DNA of 64,000 nt, from assembly GCA_038063015.1 (NCBI GenBank), contig JBBTVX010000001.1, positions 124,001 to 188,000 on the forward strand. The letters are read 5' to 3'. The stretch comes from JACPYG01 sp038063015 (GTDB lineage Bacteria > Patescibacteriota > Minisyncoccia > Minisyncoccales > Staskawiczbacteraceae). The notes under the pieces were generated by a model. That model ran no database searches. It had not been told where the DNA came from and saw nothing but the letters and a program-made list of their open reading frames with translations. Shown piece after piece: positions 59,130 through 64,000 of this stretch (position 1 is its first letter; the number at the start of each line of letters is the position of its first letter). The position numbers were made by a program, and so were the translations under genes.

Positions 59130-59963
59130 CTAAAAACTTTTTGTTAGATTAATCCAGTCGTCAACGCTTAAAGTTTCCGCTCTTTGGGTTGGTTTTATTT
59201 TATTTTTTAAAAGCCAAGAATTTGTTTTTATCTTGTTTAATTTTAACATTTTTGATAAGTTATTGTCAAGTTGTTTTCTCGGCTGTGAAAATCCGGCTTT
59301 TACAATACGGAAGAATAAGCCAGGGGAGGTCAGACCTCCTGCCTCGCGAGAGGTCTGACCTCCTGGAATAATTTTGATAATCGCCGAATCAACTTTTGGT
59401 TTGGGCCAGAAGTTTTCTTTTTTAACATAAGAAATTATTTTTGGAGAAGCGTAAAACTGGACAGAAACAGCCAAAATGCTCATATTGGGAGGGACAGCGC
59501 AGATTCTTTGCGCCACTTCTTTTTGAATCATTAACACTATAATTTCTGGAGGATATTTTTTTTCTAAAAATTTTCTAATTAACGGCGAAGTTAAATAATA
59601 CGGGATATTGGCAACAACCTTGTAAGGGTTTAGAGCATAGGGTTCAGGGTTTAGTTTTAAAATATCGTCGTTTATAATTTCTATATTTTTATAATCTTTT
59701 AATGTTTCTTTTAAAATTTGGCACATATATTTGTCTTTTTCTACGGCAATCACTTTTTTTACGTTTTTTGCCAGTTCTTGCGTTAGAGTTCCAATTCCGG
59801 GCCCTATTTCTAAAACAATATCTTCTGCCCCTAGATCAGCCGCTTTTATAATTTTTTCCAGCGCAGTTTTATTTATTAAAAAATTCTGCCCCATTGCTTT
59901 AGAAGGTCGTGTTCCATATTTTGAGAGAAGTTGTTTAATTATTGCGGGAGAGCTTAAGTTCAT
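59130..59963 (-). CDS. rsmA: 16S rRNA dimethyladenosine transferase RsmA (KsgA)
   Basis: This is RsmA, 277 residues, which dimethylates two adjacent adenosines near the 16S rRNA 3' end. The motifs are KAMGQNFLINKTALEKII, VLEIGPGIGTLTQELA (SAM-binding), VVANIPYYLTSPLIRKFL (the NIPY active site) and FWPKPKVDSAIIKIIP. The usual loop before LFFRIVKAGFSQPRKQLDNNL is replaced by GGQTSREAGGLTSPG, encoded by a palindromic repeat (59325-59363). Confidence 0.95.
   Translation of the reverse strand: MNLSSPAIIKQLLSKYGTRPSKAMGQNFLINKTALEKIIKAADLGAEDIVLEIGPGIGTLTQELAKNVKKVIAVEKDKYMCQILKETLKDYKNIEIINDDILKLNPEPYALNPYKVVANIPYYLTSPLIRKFLEKKYPPEIIVLMIQKEVAQRICAVPPNMSILAVSVQFYASPKIISYVKKENFWPKPKVDSAIIKIIPGGQTSREAGGLTSPGLFFRIVKAGFSQPRKQLDNNLSKMLKLNKIKTNSWLLKNKIKPTQRAETLSVDDWINLTKSF
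59325..59363. repeat. In-frame nested palindrome within rsmA
   Basis: The arms ggaggtcagacctc (59325-59338) and gaggtctgacctcc (59350-59363) are exact complements around an 11-base loop, and each arm is itself almost a palindrome (GGAGGTC-A-GACCTCC). It encodes a surface-loop peptide of RsmA. Confidence 0.85.
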
Positions 59964-59979
59964 TAAGGTATTAAACCTG

Positions 59980-60125
59980 TTGCGTAATAATTTTCATTGC
60001 GAAAATTGAAGATTTGAAGGCGAAAAATTAGAAAAGCGAGGAGGTTTATACTTTGTATAAGCCGACGAGATTTTCTAATTTTGTAGCCCAAATATCCAAT
60101 TTGCAGCAGATTAATTATTGCACAA
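59980..60125. repeat. Long imperfect hairpin repeat 1
   Basis: A roughly 145-base imperfect inverted repeat. Outer parts ttgcgtaataatt and aattattgcaca pair, middle parts aaaattagaaaa and ttttctaatttt pair, and the apex is tttatactttgtataa (about 60046-60061). No gene lies in it. It could form a long RNA or DNA hairpin. Confidence 0.75.
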
Positions 60126-60200
60126 TAGGTTTATTATAGCACAAAGGGTTGTGGAGAGAGAGGGGTTGACCGAAGGCCTTAAAAATGGTAATTTTAAGTT

Positions 60201-60362
60201 ACCCTGAGTTACGAAATGTCTTCCAAACTGTTTTGTTTTGATTTTAAGACGAGACGAAGTAAAAATTTTGAAACATATACTTTGTATATGTTGAGAAATT
60301 TTTACAAAGTCGCAGTCAAAAGCAAAACATAAAGAGTTGAAGGTCATTTCGTAATTCAGGGT
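60201..60362. repeat. Long imperfect hairpin repeat 2
   Basis: A 162-base imperfect inverted repeat. The outer arms accctgagttacgaaatg and catttcgtaattcagggt pair, and the inner gttttg/caaaac and aaaatttt-type arms pair. The apex is acatatactttgtatatgt (about 60273-60291). It shares the tatactttgtata apex with hairpin 1 and ends 7 bases before the LysM/M23 gene. Confidence 0.75.
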
Positions 60363-60368
60363 ATAAAG

Positions 60369-61511
60369 TTGTTAAAAATACTTAAGAAAATAAAAATAAG
60401 GGCATTCTCGCTTAAACCTCTGTTTAAGGGGCGAAGGCGCGCTAATTCAAAAGGGTTATTTAAAAACCCCCTATTTTATTTTGGCTTGTTCTCATTTGTT
60501 TTGCTTGGAGCTATAAGTTTTGGGAATAACAGTTTTGCCGACCTTGACGGTTTAAAAAACAGCGATATAGTATTTTTTAACACCTTTTTTAAAGCCAATA
60601 ATACAGAAAAAGACAGTCCATTTTTTAGTAAAAATGAAGCGATAACTTTAGAAACTCCTGATTTAAAAATAGCGCAAGATAATTCTGTTTATGGAATTTC
60701 TCCTCCCAGGGTTCTTACTACCCAAGTATTAGGGGCTATTTTTGGCGAGTCGGTTCAAAACAGCAAAGATATAATAGAATATTCAGTTGAGCCGGGAGAT
60801 ACTTTGGAATCAATAGCGCTGGATTTTAATATTTCCTTGAATACATTGCTTTGGGCAAATGAACTTTCAAAAAATTCAAAAATTAAAGTCGGCCAAACAT
60901 TGGTTGTTTTGCCGGTATCGGGAGTTATTTATATTGTAAGGTCGGGAGACACTTTAAGCGAAATCAGCAAAGTTTACAAAAGCAAAACCAACGATATAGT
61001 TTCTTTTAATGACCTTTCAAATGAGGGAGATATTTTTATCGGAGACATTTTGGTTGTGCCAAATGGCGTAATGCCTACAAAAGCCCCATCTGCTCCGTAT
61101 CAAGCTCCTTTAGCTTCAAGTTTCTTTATTTTTCCGACAGAAGGCAGAATAACCCAGGGTCTGCATTGGTATAATGCCGTGGACATAGCCAATAAATGCG
61201 GAACTCCAATTTATGCCGCGGCTCCAGGGCAAGTTCAAAAGACTAAATTTGGTTATAATTTTGGCGGAGGTAACACTATCACAATTCTACACTCAAACGG
61301 CGTAGTCACTTATTATGGCCACCTTATGACAATTTTTGTAAAACCAGGCGATAGGGTTGATGTTGGCGAGAGAATTGCTTTAATGGGTGGGGCTCCAGGC
61401 ATGGCAGGCGCTGGCAAATCTACTGGTTGCCACGTGCACTGGGGAGCTGTAGGCGCTAAAAATCCTTTATCAAAGTATGGTGTTGGCGCAACAATCAAAT
61501 ACTCAAAATAA
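60369..61511 (+). CDS. LysM/M23 peptidoglycan endopeptidase
   Basis: This is a protein of about 380 residues with a basic N-terminus and one membrane helix (about 34-52). Two LysM domains (IEYSVEPGDTLESIALDFNI about 136, and IYIVRSGDTLSEISKVYKS about 187) are followed by a C-terminal M23 metallopeptidase (about 265-360). The zinc-site pattern HWYNAVDIA, YYGHLMTI and GCHVHWGA is complete and in normal order. The start is taken as TTG 60369 because no ATG precedes the membrane helix, so the true start is uncertain. It probably cuts peptide cross-links in the wall. Confidence 0.88.
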   Translation: MLKILKKIKIRAFSLKPLFKGRRRANSKGLFKNPLFYFGLFSFVLLGAISFGNNSFADLDGLKNSDIVFFNTFFKANNTEKDSPFFSKNEAITLETPDLKIAQDNSVYGISPPRVLTTQVLGAIFGESVQNSKDIIEYSVEPGDTLESIALDFNISLNTLLWANELSKNSKIKVGQTLVVLPVSGVIYIVRSGDTLSEISKVYKSKTNDIVSFNDLSNEGDIFIGDILVVPNGVMPTKAPSAPYQAPLASSFFIFPTEGRITQGLHWYNAVDIANKCGTPIYAAAPGQVQKTKFGYNFGGGNTITILHSNGVVTYYGHLMTIFVKPGDRVDVGERIALMGGAPGMAGAGKSTGCHVHWGAVGAKNPLSKYGVGATIKYSK

Positions 61512-61532
61512 ATTGTGAATTCGCAAACAACA

Positions 61533-61564
61533 CAAAAGCCCCCCGCTAAGCGGGGGGCTTTTTA
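61533..61564 (+). terminator. Strong terminator after the M23 gene
   Basis: aaagccccccgc pairs with gcggggggcttt around a three-base loop and is followed by T's. It separates the convergent M23 and DksA-like genes. Confidence 0.92.
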
Positions 61565-61570
61565 AATTTA

Positions 61571-61924
61571 TTATTTACACTTCATACAAAGCCGAGCTTC
61601 TGGACAAACTTGCAACCTTTCTTCGCTTATTTTTCCGTTGCACTTTTCACATATTCCGTATTTGTCTTCAGTTATTTTTTTTAAAGCCAGATCAACGTCT
61701 TTTAGTTTAAGCTCTAAGCTATGTTCTAAAGATAATAGATTATCGTATTCTTGCATTTCATCTGCTTCTTCTTCCATGTTCCCATTCTCGCGATTGGGAT
61801 ATTTTGCGTCCCAATTATTTTTTAGATTTTTATCTTCTGTGGCAAAATTATCCAGCTCTTTTGTAAGGGCGATTTTTTGATTTTCTAATTTTTCTTTTAA
61901 GCTTTCAATTAGTTCTTTGTTCAC
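61571..61924 (-). CDS. TraR/DksA-type zinc-finger protein
   Basis: This is a 117-residue protein with a helical coiled coil (about 1-80) and a C-terminal zinc finger CEKCNGKISEERLQ, then CPEARLCMKC, of the DksA/TraR C4 type. It probably binds the RNA polymerase secondary channel. The start is GTG 61924. The DxxDxA tip of DksA is not evident, so the effect on transcription is uncertain. Confidence 0.85.
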   Translation of the reverse strand: MNKELIESLKEKLENQKIALTKELDNFATEDKNLKNNWDAKYPNRENGNMEEEADEMQEYDNLLSLEHSLELKLKDVDLALKKITEDKYGICEKCNGKISEERLQVCPEARLCMKCK

Positions 61925-62045
61925 TCCGTTTAGAAGTCTGGGTAAAAAATATTTTATAAATAAAATATTTTTTACTTACTCTTTTTAACTTTTATTATTA
62001 ACCCTATTTTAACCCATTGAAATTTTTACCATTATATCCAAACTT

Positions 62046-63074
62046 CTAACGGGGTTCATTGGTTTTATTTTTATTTTGCTCTTCCTCCGTTTGTTTTTCA
62101 ATATCTTCTAAAAACTTTTTTCTCTGTTCTTCCTCCGCCTCTATTGATTTGCCTATCCTTTCTTTCATTTTATCTGATGCGCCTTTTAAAAATTCTTTTT
62201 CTCTTGCTTGCCCCGAACTTGTCGAATGAGTCCATTGTTCTCTCTGAACTCTTTCTTTTTCTTCACCGGCTCGCTGTTCTAGTTCGGCGGTTTTTGCTTG
62301 TTGCTGTTCTAGCGCGCCCCTTTTTTTATCTTCAACCCTTTTAATTATTATTGAGTATGTATCTCTTAGAGACCTATTAATTATTTTTATTTTTTCTTTT
62401 AAATTATTTTTTTCTTCAATTATCTTTTGGTAGTCCGCATCTATTTTTATAAGCCCTTCCTCTATATTTTTTATTTCTTTTTCAACAGCCCATCTTTTCT
62501 TCTCTATCTCCTGCCTTTTTGTTTCTAATTCGCCCCGTCTCTCTTCTAAGCTTTTTTTCTCCGATGGGACATTGCTTGTTTTCTCTTTTTCTCCTATAAA
62601 TTTTTGTTCTTCTTCGATTTTTTGTTCTTCTGCCACAATGTTGCTGAGCTTCGCCTCTTGATTCCTCTTTTCAATTAAAATTCTATTTTTTTCTAATGCC
62701 AAAGAAGGTTCTTTTTCTTGTTCAAAAATATCTATTTGTTTTTCTAAACCAAGCCTTTGCGATTCAAAAAGAAAAATTTGCTGTTTTTCGGATTCTTCTG
62801 CATAGCTTTTTATTTGTTTTTCGGCTTCTCTTTCTTCATTGGCGTTTTTTGAAAGAACCTTTTCTCTTTGTTGACCCTCTAATATTCTTTCTTCTTCTTT
62901 TTTCTTTTCCAATTCCGCTTTTTCCTCTTCTATGGTTTTTCCTTTAATAATTTTATCTCTCTCCTCCAAAGCATCAACCTCCCTTAATTTTTGGAGGTCT
63001 TTTTTCATTGTTTTTATTTCAGCTCGTTTTAAAAATTCTTTTGCTTGTAGTTCTTCGTCTTCTGTTATATTCAT
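62046..63074 (-). CDS. Long charged coiled-coil protein with SGQA insertion
   Basis: This is a 342-residue Glu/Lys/Gln-rich protein predicted to be almost entirely coiled coil. It lacks a signal peptide or membrane helix. Near the C-terminus the helix is interrupted by WTHSTSSGQAREKEF, encoded by a short repeat (62204-62230) that shares a 13-mer with tsaE. It resembles the protein at 25789-27132 in composition only. It lies 24 bases after pnp in the same direction; no function is known. Confidence 0.68.
   Translation of the reverse strand: MNITEDEELQAKEFLKRAEIKTMKKDLQKLREVDALEERDKIIKGKTIEEEKAELEKKKEEERILEGQQREKVLSKNANEEREAEKQIKSYAEESEKQQIFLFESQRLGLEKQIDIFEQEKEPSLALEKNRILIEKRNQEAKLSNIVAEEQKIEEEQKFIGEKEKTSNVPSEKKSLEERRGELETKRQEIEKKRWAVEKEIKNIEEGLIKIDADYQKIIEEKNNLKEKIKIINRSLRDTYSIIIKRVEDKKRGALEQQQAKTAELEQRAGEEKERVQREQWTHSTSSGQAREKEFLKGASDKMKERIGKSIEAEEEQRKKFLEDIEKQTEEEQNKNKTNEPR
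62204..62230. repeat. Short dispersed repeat in the coiled-coil gene (SGQA-coding)
   Basis: ttgcttgccccga is identical to 32149-32161 in tsaE, followed here by acttgtcgaatgag. It encodes HSTSSGQA in frame. Confidence 0.6.
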
Positions 63075-63098
63075 AAAATAAAAATATAATAGATTAAA

Positions 63099-64000
63099 TT
63101 ATTTTTTAGAAAAAAAAGTTTTCTTTTTGGTTTGAAAGCCGGCATCTACTGCTGATAAATTGATTCTGCCCAATTCATCAATGCCAGTTATTTTAACCGG
63201 GATTACATCTCCAATTTTAACCACGTCTTCCACTTTATCAATCTTATGTGTGGCAAACTTAGAAATATGAACCAATCCAGATTGGCCGGGCAAAATATCA
63301 ACAAAAGCTCCAAAGTCCATAATTTTCCTTACCGTTCCCTGGAATATCTCTCCTATTTGCACCTCTCTTGTGATAGATTTGATTCTGTTTACAGTATTTT
63401 CAACAGCCGCTTGGTCTTGGCCGGTGATAAAAACTAAGCCAGAATCTTCTATGTCTATGCTCACCCCGTACTCTTCAATTATTTTATTAATCACGCTTCC
63501 TTTCGGGCCTACGACTTCCCCAATTTTAGCGGGGTTGATTTGTATAATGCTGATTTTTGGCGCAAAAGGCGAAAGATTTTTTCTTGGCTCTGGCAATTCT
63601 TTCTTCATTATATCAAGTATTTTTAATCTTGCATCTTTTGCTCTCTCTAAAGCCTCTTCCATAATTTTTTTATCTATTCCATCTATTTTAATATCCATCT
63701 GAATTGCCGTAATTCCATTTTTAGTTCCCGCCACCTTGAAATCCATGTCTCCATAATGGTCTTCGGGACCCTGAATGTCAGTTAAAATTTTATATTTTCC
63801 GCTTTCTTCGTCTTTTGCCAGCCCGATAGAAATTCCGGCTACGGGCTCTTTAATCGGCACTCCTGCGTCCATTAAGGCAATGCAGGCCGCGCACGTTGAA
63901 GCCATCGAGGTAGAACCGTTTGAAGAAACAACCTCAGAAACAATTCTGATTGTATAGGGGAATTTTTCAGGGTCAGGGATTACCGGTAGCAATGCTTTTT
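63099..64000 (-). CDS. pnp: Polynucleotide phosphorylase, C-terminal part (cut by window edge)
   Basis: This is the C-terminal 300 residues of PNPase, a 3'-5' phosphorolytic exoribonuclease. It includes the end of the second RNase PH domain (GSTSMASTCAACIALMDAGVP, GPEDHYGDMDFKVAGT), the KH domain (VVGPKGSVINKIIEEYGVSIDIED) and the S1 domain (GEIFQGTVRKIMDFGAFVDILPGQSGLVHISKF). The reading frame is open to base 64000 (KALLPVIPDPEKF at the edge), so the N-terminal half lies outside. No ATG is expected near the edge. Confidence 0.95.
   Translation of the reverse strand, partial: KALLPVIPDPEKFPYTIRIVSEVVSSNGSTSMASTCAACIALMDAGVPIKEPVAGISIGLAKDEESGKYKILTDIQGPEDHYGDMDFKVAGTKNGITAIQMDIKIDGIDKKIMEEALERAKDARLKILDIMKKELPEPRKNLSPFAPKISIIQINPAKIGEVVGPKGSVINKIIEEYGVSIDIEDSGLVFITGQDQAAVENTVNRIKSITREVQIGEIFQGTVRKIMDFGAFVDILPGQSGLVHISKFATHKIDKVEDVVKIGDVIPVKITGIDELGRINLSAVDAGFQTKKKTFFSKK

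Noticed and set aside
1..64000. tRNA or rRNA genes
   Set aside because: Apart from the tRNA-like part of tmRNA, I saw no cloverleaf with the expected T-loop and acceptor pairing, and no rRNA segments; a covariance-model scan would be decisive.

Overview
This AT-rich window uses the standard code (TGA is a working stop, for example in smpB and mutM) and looks like chromosome from a Patescibacteria/CPR bacterium, most likely of the Parcubacteria group. Supporting signs are an archaeal-type UMP kinase, a small EF-Tu-domain-2-like protein, a type IV secretion-like locus with PrgI, TraC-like and VirB4 proteins and fused pilin modules, a PaaX/Cas2-like regulator standing alone, few clear Shine-Dalgarno sites, and no biosynthetic pathways. 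The lineage is inferred from gene content, not from a marker-gene tree.

Layout. (1) 1-9656, minus strand: a translation/repair operon running UMP kinase, argS, histidine phosphatase, ileS, recO, two membrane-anchored surface proteins and glyS (cut by the window edge). (2) 9726-11036: a PaaX/Cas2-like regulator between two matching 42-bp palindromes, then a free-standing Cys-rich gene. (3) 11166-13043, plus: smpB overlapping the tmRNA gene, then infC-rpmI-rplT. (4) 13108-25168, minus: Nudix, a large secreted multidomain protein, polX, a half-size MFS protein, greA, an EndoQ-like PHP nuclease with a coupled unknown gene, a structured RNA, a NIF3-like protein, a MurE-like ligase and ruvA. (5) 25321-32236: a GC-richer island gene, a coiled-coil protein, rpsT, holA, a RAYT transposase with its own REP palindromes, mutM, a HAMP protein, a 5'-3' exonuclease and tsaE. 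(6) 32307-40327, plus: a degenerate DHH protein, a PilB-like ATPase, ruvB, a HhH/lamin-tail protein with an assembly gap, yebC, ruvC, an acidic mini-protein and a PBP1-type enzyme; a second structured RNA is encoded antisense between pilB and ruvB. (7) 40338-44920: the replication-origin neighbourhood, with dnaN and dnaA on minus and rpmH, rnpA, yidC and khpB/jag on plus. (8) 44931-59064, minus: the secretion locus, with a VirB6/TrbL-like channel, PrgI, TraC-like and VirB4 proteins and three proteins sharing one pilin-like membrane module. Their passengers are a rearranged M23 peptidase and crystallin-like domains. An SPFH gene and a four-helix-bundle gene sit inside this locus. (9) 59130-64000: rsmA, two long hairpin repeats, a LysM/M23 peptidase, a DksA-like protein, a coiled-coil protein and the 3' part of pnp.

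Function. Most genes are housekeeping: translation, ribosome rescue, replication, recombination (all of ruvA, ruvB, ruvC, recO), base-excision repair and peptidoglycan synthesis. Parts most worth a second look are the secretion locus and its apparently permuted M23 peptidase, the two promoter-driven structured RNAs, the RAYT with a REP inside its own reading frame, the palindrome-flanked Cas2-like regulator, the smpB/ssrA overlap, and several families of short palindromes inserted in frame into conserved genes.
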